Assembly: GCF_036346615.1 (NCBI RefSeq)
Contig: NZ_CP107836.1
Span: 4,898,001-4,962,000, forward strand
Reading direction: 5' to 3'
Length of the DNA stretch: 64,000 bases
Source of the DNA: Streptomyces sp. NBC_00523
Lineage (GTDB): Bacteria > Actinomycetota > Actinomycetes > Streptomycetales > Streptomycetaceae
Positions 24,218-33,492 of the stretch are shown piece by piece (the stretch's first letter is position 1; each line of letters opens with the position of its first letter). Made by a program: the position numbers and the translations under genes. Under the pieces are notes generated by a model. It saw only the letters and a list, made by a program, of their open reading frames with translations, ran no database searches and was not told where the DNA came from.

Positions 24218-25852
24218 ATGGCCAGGGAATTCCAACGCGGCCACAAGGCCAAGATCAGCGATCTCACGCCGGGGACGGACCTGTACGTAGGTGTGCAGAT
24301 CGCCGGCCCGGGGCTGAGCTTTGACATCAGCTGCTTCGGGCTCGATGCCAATGAGCAGCTCTCCGACGACCGGTATTTCATCTTCTTCAACCAGCCGAAA
24401 TCCCCCGAGGAGTCCATTCAGCTCCTCGGCGCCCAGAGCGGTGACACCGAGTCGTTCCGCGTCACCCTGGACCGCATTCCGGCGAACATCCACAAGCTGT
24501 CGTTCACCGCGACCGTGGACGGTGCCGGACAGATGTCGCAGGTCGGGCCCGGGTACATCCGGATCGTGGCGGGTGGCCAGGAAGTCGTCCGGTACGCGTT
24601 CAACGGCTCGGAGTTCAGCACCGAGCGCGCCGTCATGCTGGGCGACTTCTACCTCAAGGACGTCTGGCGCTTCGCCGCGGTCGGCCAGGGCTTCGACGGC
24701 GGCCTGGAGGCGCTGCTGAAGAACTTCGGCGGCGAGGTCGCCGAGGAGACGCCCGCCGCCGCGCCGCCGCAGGGCGCCGCCCCGTCGTTCGCCCCGCCCG
24801 CCCAGGCGGCCCCGGCCCCGTCCTTCGGCGCCCCGGCGGCCCCGCAGGCACCCCAGGCTCCGCAGCCCGCGCCGTCCTTCGGGACCCCGCCGCCCGCACC
24901 CGGCCCGGTGCCGACCCCGCAGCAGCAGATGCACGCCGCGCCGACGATCGTCGCCCCGATGACCCCGCCCGGCGGCACCGTGCCCCCGCCGCCCGCGCCG
25001 GCCCCGTACGGACAGCCCGGCCAGCAGCCGCCGCAGCACTTCGGGCAGCAGCCCCAGCAGCAGTTCGGGCAGATCCCCGGCCAGGCGCCCGCGCCCTACG
25101 GACAGCAGGCCCCGTCCCCGTACGGCCAGCAGCCTCCCGGCATGCCGCCGGGTGGGCACGGCATGCCCGGCGGTGTTCCGCAGGCCGCCGGCGCCGGTCT
25201 CCAGGCCGCGCTCCAGCCGTACAAGGAGACCGCGACCGGGCAGCGCTGGACGCCGCAGAACCAGCAGCTCATGCGGGTCGACCTGACCATGGGCGGCACC
25301 GGAGTGCTCGCCCGGCAGGGCAGCATGGTGATGTACCAGGGCAAGGTCGACTTCAGCTACAAGGGCGCGGGTTTCGCCGGCCGCATGGTGGGCAACGCCA
25401 CCGGCCAGGAGATGCAGCTCATGCGCTGCACCGGCCGTGGCCAGGTCTTCCTCGCCGAGGAAGGCGCCCATCTGCACTCCATCGAGCTCCAGGGCGACGG
25501 AGTCTGCGTCTCCGCCGAGAACGTGCTCGCCTTCGACGAGTCGCTCCAGTACGAGGTCCGCCGCATCGAGGGCCACGGCATCCCCGGCGGCGCCCTGTTC
25601 ACCATGCAGTTCCAGGGCACCGGCACCCTCGTCGTCAAGACGCACGGTGTACCCGTCGTGCTGCCGGTCACCCCGACCACCTTCGCCGACTGCAACGCCG
25701 TCGTGGCGTGGTCGTCCGCGTCCCAGGTGATCATCTCCAGCCAGGTCCGGCTGCGCCGCAACGCGTACCCCGGACACAGCGGGGAGACCGTGAACCTCCA
25801 GTTCCGGGGTGCGCCCGGCAACTTCATCGTCGTCCAGCCCTACGAGGTCTGA
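24218..25852 (+). CDS. TerD-domain protein fused to an AIM24 domain
   Basis: A 544-residue fusion. Residues ~1-190 form a TerD (tellurium-resistance, calcium-binding beta-sandwich) domain with VGVQIAGPGLSFDISCFGLD and DDRYFIFFNQPKSPE, and FNGSEFSTERAVMLGDFYLK. Residues ~190-335 are a Pro/Gln/Ala/Gly-rich disordered linker with repeated PYGQQ units. Residues ~335-540 are an AIM24 domain with VLARQGSMVMYQGKVDF, LMRCTGRGQVFLAEEG and VKTHGVPVVLPV. ATG at 24218 with GGGGGAC upstream; a longer upstream frame is rejected. The two following genes are free-standing AIM24 proteins at 11-19 bp spacing, so this is one operon. Role unknown; a stress or membrane-surface function is inferred from TerD. A repeated TCTGTACCGG lies upstream. 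Confidence 0.92.
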   Translation: MAREFQRGHKAKISDLTPGTDLYVGVQIAGPGLSFDISCFGLDANEQLSDDRYFIFFNQPKSPEESIQLLGAQSGDTESFRVTLDRIPANIHKLSFTATVDGAGQMSQVGPGYIRIVAGGQEVVRYAFNGSEFSTERAVMLGDFYLKDVWRFAAVGQGFDGGLEALLKNFGGEVAEETPAAAPPQGAAPSFAPPAQAAPAPSFGAPAAPQAPQAPQPAPSFGTPPPAPGPVPTPQQQMHAAPTIVAPMTPPGGTVPPPPAPAPYGQPGQQPPQHFGQQPQQQFGQIPGQAPAPYGQQAPSPYGQQPPGMPPGGHGMPGGVPQAAGAGLQAALQPYKETATGQRWTPQNQQLMRVDLTMGGTGVLARQGSMVMYQGKVDFSYKGAGFAGRMVGNATGQEMQLMRCTGRGQVFLAEEGAHLHSIELQGDGVCVSAENVLAFDESLQYEVRRIEGHGIPGGALFTMQFQGTGTLVVKTHGVPVVLPVTPTTFADCNAVVAWSSASQVIISSQVRLRRNAYPGHSGETVNLQFRGAPGNFIVVQPYEV

Positions 25853-25863
25853 GGGAGCCCGTC

Positions 25864-26544
25864 ATGAATCAGCAACTCGCGGGCTACGCCCCGACCCCCG
25901 TCACGGCACGGATGGAGAACCACGGCCATTCCATGCTGAAGGTCGCCATGGCGACCGGCCAGGACCTCTACGCGCGCACCGGATCGATGGTCGCGTACGA
26001 GGGCTTCATCCAGTACGAGCCCAACCCGCCCGCCGTCCGCCAGATCGCCTCGCAGTGGATCACCGGCGAGGGCGCGCCCCTCATGAAGTGCACCGGCGAC
26101 GGGCTGCTCTACCTCGCCGACTACGGCGCCGACGTCGTCGTCATCAACCTCAACAACGACTCGATCTCGGTCAACGGCACCAATGTGCTCGCCTTCGACG
26201 GCCACCTCACCTGGGGCGTCGAGCGGGTCAAGGGCCTCGCCAAGTTCGCCGGCCAGGGCCTGTGGAACGTCTGCATCTCGGGGACCGGCTGGGTCGCGAT
26301 CACCTCGCGCGGCACGCCGCTCGTGGTCGACTGCGGACGCGGCGAGGACGAGACGTACGTCGACCCGGACGCGCTGGTCGCCTGGTCCCCGAACCTCAAG
26401 GTGAAGGGCAAGCGCAGCTTCAAGGCGTCCTCGCTCATCGGGCGGGGCAGCGGCGAGGCGTTCCAGATGGCCTTCTCCGGCCAGGGGATCGTCGTCGTCC
26501 AGCCGAGCGAGGACAGCACCGACCGGCTGCGCGTCCGGCACTGA
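25864..26544 (+). CDS. AIM24-family protein (first stand-alone copy)
   Basis: A 226-residue single-domain AIM24 protein: LYARTGSMVAYEGFIQYEP near the start, APLMKCTGDGLLYLADYGADV in the middle, SVNGTNVLAFDGHLTWGVER and GTGWVAITSRGTPLVVDCG in the second half of the beta-sandwich. It matches the C-terminal domain of the upstream TerD fusion in layout. ATG at 25864 with GAGGGAG eight bases upstream. It lies between two other AIM24 genes in the same direction. Mitochondrial AIM24 organises inner-membrane complexes; the bacterial role is not established. Confidence 0.92.
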   Translation: MNQQLAGYAPTPVTARMENHGHSMLKVAMATGQDLYARTGSMVAYEGFIQYEPNPPAVRQIASQWITGEGAPLMKCTGDGLLYLADYGADVVVINLNNDSISVNGTNVLAFDGHLTWGVERVKGLAKFAGQGLWNVCISGTGWVAITSRGTPLVVDCGRGEDETYVDPDALVAWSPNLKVKGKRSFKASSLIGRGSGEAFQMAFSGQGIVVVQPSEDSTDRLRVRH

Positions 26545-26563
26545 CGGGGAGGGAGAACACACC

Positions 26564-27319
26564 ATGCAGAGTTCGCTTTTCGGCCTCACGGAACAGCAGT
26601 CCCAGGAGCGCTACACCATCCAGAACCCGCAGCTCCTGCGGGTCGCGCTGACCGGCCACGACGATGTCCTCGCCCGCAAGGGCGCCATGGTCGCCTACCA
26701 GGGGCTGATGGAGTTCGACGGCGAGTACCAGTCGAACGCCCAGCGCCGCTCCCGCGCCCACACCGGTGAGGGCCTGGACCTGATGCGCTGCTCCGGGCAG
26801 GGCACGGTCTACTTCGCCAACCTGGCGCAGTACATCCACGTCGTGGACGTCGACCACGACGGCCTGACGGTCGACAGCTCCTACGTGCTGGCGCTCGACT
26901 CCTCGCTGCACACCGAGGTCATCGCGGTGGACAGCCAGTACGGCATCTCGGGCACCGGCAAGTACCAGCTCAACATCTCCGGCACCGGCAAGGTCGCCCT
27001 GATGACCTCGGGCCAGCCGCTGATGATGCAGGTCACGCCCGACAAGTACGTCAGCGCCGACGCCGACGCGATCGTCGCCTGGTCGACCTCGCTGCGGGTG
27101 CAGATGCAGGCCCAGACGCACTCCTCGGGCGTCTTCCGCAGGCGCGGCAACACCGGCGAGGGCTGGGAGCTCAGCTTCCTCGGGCAGGGCTTCGCCCTGG
27201 TCCAGCCGAGCGAGCTGATGCCGCCGCAGAACGCCCAGATCGGACAGGGCCTCGCCGCCCAGTACGGCATGGGCCAGCACGGCGCGCACGGCCAGAACCA
27301 GACCAACGCCTGGAACTGA
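26564..27319 (+). CDS. AIM24-family protein (second stand-alone copy)
   Basis: A 251-residue AIM24 protein, last of the TerD/AIM24 operon: VLARKGAMVAYQGLMEFDGEY, LMRCSGQGTVYFANLAQYI, LDSSLHTEVIAVDSQYGIS, GTGKVALMTSGQPLMMQV and a His/Gln/Asn-rich tail (about 225-251). Start ATG at 26564 behind GGGGAGGGAG, an excellent site. It is more diverged from the fusion domain than the middle gene, so the three domains are probably not redundant. They may form a hetero-oligomer (inference). A near-perfect hairpin terminator follows ten bases after the stop. Confidence 0.92.
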   Translation: MQSSLFGLTEQQSQERYTIQNPQLLRVALTGHDDVLARKGAMVAYQGLMEFDGEYQSNAQRRSRAHTGEGLDLMRCSGQGTVYFANLAQYIHVVDVDHDGLTVDSSYVLALDSSLHTEVIAVDSQYGISGTGKYQLNISGTGKVALMTSGQPLMMQVTPDKYVSADADAIVAWSTSLRVQMQAQTHSSGVFRRRGNTGEGWELSFLGQGFALVQPSELMPPQNAQIGQGLAAQYGMGQHGAHGQNQTNAWN

Positions 27320-27328
27320 GCCACCCAG

Positions 27329-27374
27329 CGAACGGTAAGGGGCGGCCTCCCTGGAGGCCGCCCCTTACCGTTCG
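27329..27374. terminator. Perfect 22-bp hairpin terminator after the AIM24 operon
   Basis: Two 22-base arms (27329-27350 and 27353-27374) are perfectly complementary around CT; outer bases are CGAACGG/CCGTTCG. There is no T tract. It stands between converging transcription units and should stop both. Confidence 0.85.
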
Positions 27375-27391
27375 TCACGTCGTACGGGTGG

Positions 27392-27940
27392 CTACCGGCC
27401 GCCCTCCAGCACCGCGCGCGTACGCTCCACCAGCCGGATCACCGAGGCGTCGGCGACCCCGGCCACCTCGTCGTAGGCGAACCAGCGCAGGTCCAGGGAT
27501 TCGTCGCTGATGCTCTCCGTCGCGCCCGCCGGCGCCACCGCCGCGTACTGCACGTCCAGGTGCCAGTGGCACGGGGCGGGGATCGCATGCCGGTCCAGGA
27601 CCACGGGCCCGCCCGGCAGCAGCGTCAGCCCGGCGATCCCGGACTCCTCCGCGGCCTCCCGCAGTGCGGCCGCCGCGAGCGTGGCGTCACCGGGCTCGCA
27701 GTGGCCGCCCATCTGCAGCCACATCCGCAGCTTCCGGTGCAGCGTGAGCAGCACCCGCCCGCGCTCCGGGTCCACGACCAGGGCGCTGGCCGTCAGATGC
27801 CCGGCCCCGCAGGACTTCCACATGCCGTCCGGATGGTGCGCGAGGTGCTCCAGATAGGCGTCGCGCAGCTCCTCCTGGGCGCCGTCGGCCCCCGCCCCGT
27901 AACCCTTGAGTACGAGGACGGCGTCGTCGTGCAGGCTCAC
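27392..27940 (-). CDS. Nudix hydrolase
   Basis: A 182-residue Nudix-fold protein. The Nudix box is GHCEPGDATLAAAALREAAEESG (written in parts: GHCEPGD, then REAAEESG), close to the Gx5Ex7REUxEExGU pattern. LTASALVVDPERGRVLLTLH and LQMGG precede it. Such enzymes hydrolyse nucleoside-diphosphate-linked compounds; the substrate is unknown. Start GTG at 27940 overlaps the TGA of the upstream gene (GTGA), indicating translational coupling with the zinc-protease-like gene. The N-terminus HHPDGMWKSCGAGH is typical of a Streptomyces subfamily. Convergent with the AIM24 operon. Confidence 0.9.
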   Translation of the reverse strand: MSLHDDAVLVLKGYGAGADGAQEELRDAYLEHLAHHPDGMWKSCGAGHLTASALVVDPERGRVLLTLHRKLRMWLQMGGHCEPGDATLAAAALREAAEESGIAGLTLLPGGPVVLDRHAIPAPCHWHLDVQYAAVAPAGATESISDESLDLRWFAYDEVAGVADASVIRLVERTRAVLEGGR

Positions 27941-29397
27941 TTGTCGGTGTCGTCCTTGCCGTCGCCTTCGCCCTCGTCCGTGGCGTCGTTCTTGGTGTCC
28001 GCGTCCGCGTCCGCACCCGGCCCGGCCTTCTTCGGGCCGTTCGCCGCCTCGCCGAGCATCTTGTCCAGCTCGGAGAAGTCCAGCTGCTCGTGGTGGACGA
28101 AGCCGTCCGGGTCGTCCAGGTCGTGAGCGGTCGGGAGCATGTCGGGGTGCTCCCACAGCGCGTCGCGCCCCTCAAGACCACGCGCGTCCGTGAGCGAGGC
28201 CCACAGCCGCGAGGCGTCCCGCAGCCGGCGCGGACGCAGCTGGAGGCCGATCAGCGTGGCGAAGGTCTGCTCGGCGGGGCCGCCGGACGCACGGCGCCGG
28301 CGCATCGTCTCGCGCAGCGCGTCGGCCGAGGTCAGCCGGGACTTCGCGGCGGCGTGCACCACCGCGTCCACCCAGCCCTCGACCAGCGCGAGGGCCGTCT
28401 CCAGGCGGGCCAGGGCCGCCTTCTGCTCCGGCGTCTCCTCCGGCTGGAACATGCCCTGCTGAAGGGCCTCCTGCAGCTGCTCGGGCTGCGAGGGGTCGAA
28501 CTGCCCGACCACGTCCTCCAGCTTGCTGGTGTCGACCTTGATGCCGCGCGCGTACCCCTCGACGGCGCCGAAGAGGTGCGAGCGGAGCCACGGGACATGG
28601 GCGAAGAGCCGCTGGTGGGCGGCCTCGCGCAGCGCCAGATACAGCCGCACCTCGTCCTGTGGGACCGACAGGTCCTTGCCGAACCGCTCCACGTTCAGCG
28701 GAAGGAGCGCGGCGCGCCCCGCCGGGCCCAGCGGCAGCCCGATGTCGGTCGAGCCGACCACCTCGCCCGCCAGCACGCCGACGGCCTGCCCGATCTGCTG
28801 GCCGAACATCGCGCCGCCCATCGACCGCATCATGCCGATCAGCGGGCCCGCCATCGCCTGCATCTCCTCGGGCAGCACATCGCCCATGGCGAGGCCCACC
28901 CGCTCGGCGACCGGGTCCACCAGCTGCTGCCAGGCCGGGAGCGTCGCCTCGACCCACTCCGCGCGGCTCCACGCCACGCTGGAGATGGCACCGGACGGCA
29001 TCGACGTCACCCCGTCGAGCCAGAGGTCGGCCAGGCGCAGCGCCTCGTCGATCGCCGAGCGCTCGGCGGGGCCCACGCTCGCGTCCTTGGAGCCGTCCGG
29101 GGTGCCCTGCGACACCGTCTGCCGGGCGATCTGCTTGGCCATGTCCCAGTTGACCGGCCCGCCCTCGTAGCTCAGCATCTGGCCGAGCTGCTGGAAGGCG
29201 GCTCCCAGGTCGTTCGGGTTCATGGAGCCGAACATGGCGGCGAAGGGGTTGTCACCGCCCGCGCCGGGGCCGAAGCCGAACGGGTTCGCCGGACCGCCCG
29301 AACCCTGCCCACCTCCGGTGGGGTCGTTCTTCTTGCCCTTGTCGCCGTCGTCCGGCTCCTCCGGCGGAAGGCCGAATCCGAATGGGGTGTCACTCAC
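27937..29397 (-). CDS. DUF2342 / Zincin_2 protein (putative zinc-dependent metalloprotease)
   Basis: A 486-residue protein conserved across actinobacteria. A Gly/Pro/Asp-rich N-terminus (about 1-60) is followed by conserved segments AWSRAEWVEATLPAWQQLVDP, LREAAHQRLFAHVPWLRSHL and YARGIKVD. The family is annotated as zincin-like, but I see no classical HExxH, so catalysis is not demonstrated here. Some members are labelled F420-associated. GTG start at 29397 with GAGGAAACCC upstream; an in-frame ATG further upstream is rejected because it lacks a good site. It overlaps the Nudix start by four bases and diverges from the SDR gene. Confidence 0.82.
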   Translation of the reverse strand: MSDTPFGFGLPPEEPDDGDKGKKNDPTGGGQGSGGPANPFGFGPGAGGDNPFAAMFGSMNPNDLGAAFQQLGQMLSYEGGPVNWDMAKQIARQTVSQGTPDGSKDASVGPAERSAIDEALRLADLWLDGVTSMPSGAISSVAWSRAEWVEATLPAWQQLVDPVAERVGLAMGDVLPEEMQAMAGPLIGMMRSMGGAMFGQQIGQAVGVLAGEVVGSTDIGLPLGPAGRAALLPLNVERFGKDLSVPQDEVRLYLALREAAHQRLFAHVPWLRSHLFGAVEGYARGIKVDTSKLEDVVGQFDPSQPEQLQEALQQGMFQPEETPEQKAALARLETALALVEGWVDAVVHAAAKSRLTSADALRETMRRRRASGGPAEQTFATLIGLQLRPRRLRDASRLWASLTDARGLEGRDALWEHPDMLPTAHDLDDPDGFVHHEQLDFSELDKMLGEAANGPKKAGPGADADADTKNDATDEGEGDGKDDTDK

Positions 29398-29586
29398 GGG
29401 TTTCCTCGGCTCGTAGGGCCGCCGGGGGAACCGACGGCGACTGCCCGACATCACCATCCAGCGTAGACACCAAGTCCGCTCAGGGCCTCAGTGCTCCGCC
29501 CGGTCCGGCCCTGCGGCAGGATGGACGCCACCTGGTACGTACGTGTCACGCGGGTACGTACTGAAGACAACCGCTGGAGACGCCCG

Positions 29587-30729
29587 GTGAGTTCCCCAGA
29601 TCCGCAGGTTCGCGCAGCGCGAAACCTGGCCGACCCGTCACCCGAGAAGAAATCCGTCCCGGGCCGCCCCAGAGGCCGCGGCCCGGTCGTGGCCGTCACC
29701 GGAGCCGCGACGGGCGTCGGTGAGCTGCTCACCGCGCGCCTCGCCGCCTCCGAGGAGATCAAGCAGGTCATCGCCATCGACGAGCGCCGGGGCGAGGTCT
29801 CCGACGCGACCTGGCACCTCCTCGACGTCCGCGACCCCGCCATCGCCGACAAGCTGCGCGGCGCGGACGTCGTCGTCCACCTGGCGCTCGACCTCGACCT
29901 GGAGACCGACCCCGCCGCGCGCACCGCCTACAACGTGCGCGGCACCCAGACCGTGCTGACCGCCGCGGCGGCCGCCGGCGTCCACCGCGTCGTGCTGTGC
30001 ACCTCCGCCATGGTCTACGGGGCGCTGCCCGACAACGACCTCCCGCTCGCCGAGGACGCCGAGCTGCGGGCCACCGCCGAGGCCACCGGCGTCGGCGACC
30101 TGCTGGAGATCGAACGGCTCGGCCGCCGCGCCCCGCGCGCCCACCCCGGGCTGCACGTCACCGTCGTGCGCCCGGCCGTGCTCGTCGGCGGCACGGACAC
30201 CGCGCTGACCCGCTACTTCGAGTCACCCCGGCTGCTCGTGGTCGCCGGTTCCCGGCCCGCCTGGCAGTTCTGCCACGTGGAGGACCTGGTCACGGCGCTG
30301 GAGTACGCCGCCCTGGAGAAGATCGACGGGGAGTTCGCGGTCGGCTGCGACGGCTGGCTGGAGCAGGAGGAGGTCGAGGAGCTGAGCGGGGTGCGCCGGA
30401 TGGAGCTCCCCTCCGCCGTCGCGCTGGGTGCCGCCGCCCGGCTGCACCGGATCGGTCTCACCCCCTCGCCCGCGGGCGACCTGGCGTACACCATGCACCC
30501 CTGGGTGGTCAGCGTGAGCCGGCTGCACGACGCGGGCTGGCGTCCGGCCTGGACCAACGAGGAGGTGCTCGCCGCGCTCCTGGAGGAGGTGGAGGGCCGC
30601 CACACCGTCGCCGGCCGCCGTCTCGGCCGCAAGGACGCCACCGCCGCCGGAGCCGCCGGGGCGACCGTCGCACTGCTCGGCACCGCGGCCCTGGTGCGCC
30701 GCGCCCGCAAGGCCCGCCGCCGCATCTGA
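29587..30729 (+). CDS. NAD-dependent epimerase/dehydratase-like SDR protein
   Basis: A 380-residue atypical short-chain dehydrogenase. The nucleotide loop is VTGAATGVGELLTARL (GxxGxxG), followed by VVHLALDLDL and NVRGTQTVLTAAAAAG, as in extended SDRs. LCTSAMVYGALPDND holds the region of the catalytic Tyr, but I do not find the usual YxxxK, so enzymatic activity is uncertain. The C-terminus has a short hydrophobic stretch and a very basic tail (VRRARKARRRI), suggesting membrane association. GTG start at 29587 with TGGAGAC upstream. It diverges from the DUF2342 gene; two GTACGTAC palindromes lie in the intergenic region. Confidence 0.85.
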   Translation: MSSPDPQVRAARNLADPSPEKKSVPGRPRGRGPVVAVTGAATGVGELLTARLAASEEIKQVIAIDERRGEVSDATWHLLDVRDPAIADKLRGADVVVHLALDLDLETDPAARTAYNVRGTQTVLTAAAAAGVHRVVLCTSAMVYGALPDNDLPLAEDAELRATAEATGVGDLLEIERLGRRAPRAHPGLHVTVVRPAVLVGGTDTALTRYFESPRLLVVAGSRPAWQFCHVEDLVTALEYAALEKIDGEFAVGCDGWLEQEEVEELSGVRRMELPSAVALGAAARLHRIGLTPSPAGDLAYTMHPWVVSVSRLHDAGWRPAWTNEEVLAALLEEVEGRHTVAGRRLGRKDATAAGAAGATVALLGTAALVRRARKARRRI

Positions 30730-30818
30730 GCACCCTGTAGGAGACTCCAACACGGGGCGCGGCCCGCCGGGTGAATCGGCAATTACGTCCAGTCGGCGCG
30801 GTACGGCACGATGGGGGC

Positions 30819-31280
<462 letters not shown>

Positions 31281-31407
31281 GCGCAAACCGGAACGGCGGG
31301 CATCCGCCCCGATTTGCGTAACCGCACCCCTGCCACGAGCGTTGTTTTTCCAGATGGTTAATCTGCTGATCGGCCAGTCGGTCGCATCAGGGGGTAGGGA
31401 GGTCGGC

Positions 31408-31596
31408 ATGGCAGCGCTCGCCTGGTTGTTGATTCCGGTTTTTGCCGCGTTCGGCGCTGCGATATGGGGAGGCTGGGCCGCCCGCAACCGCACCACCGGT
31501 GACGTCACCGAGCTCGCCGGATACGCGAAGTTCCGCGAAGCCATGGAGAAGTCCCACTCCGGTTCCGAACCGGTGGAGCAGATATCGAACGTCTGA
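31408..31596 (+). CDS. Small single-pass membrane protein
   Basis: A 62-residue protein: one N-terminal membrane helix (LAWLLIPVFAAFGAAIWGGW, about 4-23) and a short hydrophilic tail with YAKFREAMEKSH. ATG at 31408 has an excellent AGGGAGGT seven bases upstream. It lies between moaE and the PDZ-Lon protease on the same strand. No recognisable domain; topology is probably N-out with the tail in the cytoplasm. It could be a small partner of the downstream membrane protease, but only position suggests this. Confidence 0.72.
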   Translation: MAALAWLLIPVFAAFGAAIWGGWAARNRTTGDVTELAGYAKFREAMEKSHSGSEPVEQISNV

Positions 31597-31689
31597 GGCC
31601 GCGCCCCGCGTTCTCACCCCGCCCGCCCCTGGCCCCGTACGGACCGGCCCCGGCGGTGCACTGACAGACCCTTCCCGTACTGTCGTTCC

Positions 31690-32778
31690 ATGCCACGCCG
31701 CACCGCGACGATGCTCGCCTCCACGCTGATCCTGATCGCGCTGCTCTGCGCGGGCGTGCTGATCAAAGTGCCGTACGCGGAGATGTCTCCCGGTCCGACG
31801 GTGAACACACTCGGCGACGTCGAGGGCGACCCCGTCCTGCGGATCACCGGCCACAAGACGTACAAGACGTCCGGCAACCTCAACATGACGACGGTCCGCG
31901 TCACCGGCGCCGACTACAGCATGAATCTGGTCGAGGCCGTCTCCGGATGGCTGGGCCACGACAGCGTCGTCGTACCGCACGACACCCTCTACCCGGACGG
32001 CAAGACCGAGGAGGAGTCGACGCAGGAGAACGCCGAGGAGTTCAGCCAGTCCCAGGAGAGCGCCAAGGTCGCGGCCCTCAAGGAGCTGAAGATCCCGGTC
32101 ACCTCGCGCGTCGTGGTCTCCAGCGTCGTCAAGGACAGCCCCTCGCAGGGCAAGCTGCACGCGGGCGACGTCATCAAGAGCGTCGACGGCACCGCGGTCG
32201 AGAAGCCCGAGGACGTTTCGAAGCTGGTCACCAAGCGCAAGCCCGGCCAGGACGTCACCTTCACCGTGATCCCGGCCAAGACCGCGGCGGCGGCCGAGAA
32301 GGCCGGCAAGGAGCCCGAGGGCACCGAGAAGGTCACCCTCACCACCGTGAAGGACCCCCAGGAGGACCGCGCGATCGTCGGCATCCAGGCGGGCACCGAC
32401 CACACCTTCCCCTTCGACATCGACATCAAGCTCGCCGATGTGGGCGGCCCGAGTGCGGGGCTGATGTTCTCGCTGGGCATCGTGGACAAGCTGACCCCGG
32501 GGCAGCTGACGGGCGGCAAGTTCATCGCCGGCACCGGCACCATCGATGACGACGGCGAGGTCGGCCCGATCGGCGGGATCACCATGAAGCTGGTCGGCGC
32601 GCGCAACGCGGGCGCACGCTACTTCCTGACCCCCGACGACAACTGCGCGGCCGCCGCCGAGGACACCCCCGACGGGCTCACCCTGATCCGCGTCAAGAAC
32701 ATCGACGACGCCAAGAAGTCGCTGGACAAGCTCCGCGCGGGGGACACGGCCGGGCTGCCGAGCTGCTCGGCGAGCTGA
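31690..32778 (+). CDS. Membrane-anchored PDZ-Lon serine protease (YlbL-like)
   Basis: A 362-residue protease. One N-terminal membrane helix (about 8-28) is followed by VPYAEMSPGPTVNTLG, a PDZ domain (about 140-200, with GKLHAGDVIKSVDGTAV), and a C-terminal Lon protease domain. The Ser-Lys dyad is visible as GGPSAGLMFSLG (Ser) and GGITMKLVGARNAGA (Lys); GTGTIDDDGEVGPIGG lies between. The active domain would be outside the cell. Homologues in other bacteria act in envelope protein quality control. Start ATG at 31690. The stop faces the convergent PPA1309 gene with 28 bp between. Confidence 0.94.
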   Translation: MPRRTATMLASTLILIALLCAGVLIKVPYAEMSPGPTVNTLGDVEGDPVLRITGHKTYKTSGNLNMTTVRVTGADYSMNLVEAVSGWLGHDSVVVPHDTLYPDGKTEEESTQENAEEFSQSQESAKVAALKELKIPVTSRVVVSSVVKDSPSQGKLHAGDVIKSVDGTAVEKPEDVSKLVTKRKPGQDVTFTVIPAKTAAAAEKAGKEPEGTEKVTLTTVKDPQEDRAIVGIQAGTDHTFPFDIDIKLADVGGPSAGLMFSLGIVDKLTPGQLTGGKFIAGTGTIDDDGEVGPIGGITMKLVGARNAGARYFLTPDDNCAAAAEDTPDGLTLIRVKNIDDAKKSLDKLRAGDTAGLPSCSAS

Positions 32779-32806
32779 CCGCGCCCCCGCGGCACACGGC
32801 GGACGG

Positions 32807-33376
32807 TCAGGACTCGAAGGTGGCCGCCAGCGCCTCGGCCAGCCCCGGCACGAGACCGGCACCGGTCAGCACCTCGCTCGCCGAGTCCTTCTCACGCAGG
32901 CGTACGGCGGACTCGCGCGCCCCGTCCCGCAGGACGGCCACGGTCATCCGCACCTCCTGCCGGTCCGGGTGCTGGGCGACCCACTTGGTCAGCCGCTTGT
33001 CGTCCAGCCCTTCCGGCACGGACGCCTCGGCGGACGGCGGCAGCATCAGGCGCTCCACCGTCATCGCGCACCCGGCGACCGCGTCGGGCCAGGCGATCGT
33101 GGCGAGGAACTCGTCCAGCGCCGCGCCCGCGGGCAGCTCCTCCTGCTCCACGGGGGTCAGCGCGGCGCCCTTGGCGCCGTCGTCGTCAAGGCCGAGCTGG
33201 GTGGCGAGGCCGGGTTCCTGGGCCCGCAGCCGCGCGGTGTCGACCAGGGCGAAGAGGCGGGCCGGCTGGTCCCAGCCGAGGGTGGAGACGTACTCGTCGA
33301 TTTCGAGCACCGCGACGGTGAGCGGGCTCGCGGCCATCGGGGGGCCTGAGGGGGAAACGTTGGACATGGGCAACAT
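32807..33376 (-). CDS. PPA1309-family protein of unknown function
   Basis: About 189 residues, beginning MLPMSNVSPSGP, then PLTVAVLEIDEYVSTLGWDQPARLFALVDT, which is the conserved core of this actinobacterial family. Later segments include EFLATIAWPDAVAGCA and HPDRQEVRMTVAVLRDG, then a C-terminal LVPGLAEALAATF helix. It is a soluble acidic protein without catalytic motifs I can name. AGGAGG precedes ATG 33376; ATG 33367 is an alternative. It diverges from the UPF0182 gene and converges with the PDZ-Lon gene. Function unknown. Confidence 0.84.
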   Translation of the reverse strand: MLPMSNVSPSGPPMAASPLTVAVLEIDEYVSTLGWDQPARLFALVDTARLRAQEPGLATQLGLDDDGAKGAALTPVEQEELPAGAALDEFLATIAWPDAVAGCAMTVERLMLPPSAEASVPEGLDDKRLTKWVAQHPDRQEVRMTVAVLRDGARESAVRLREKDSASEVLTGAGLVPGLAEALAATFES

Positions 33377-33492
33377 CCTGCCTCCTTCCGCCCCCGGAAC
33401 GGGAACTAGGTAAAGCATCAGTAAGTTGAAGGGATGGGCTCTACGATCGCTGGGCCCGCTCCACACGACCCGCGAACTTCGAGGTGCGCACG

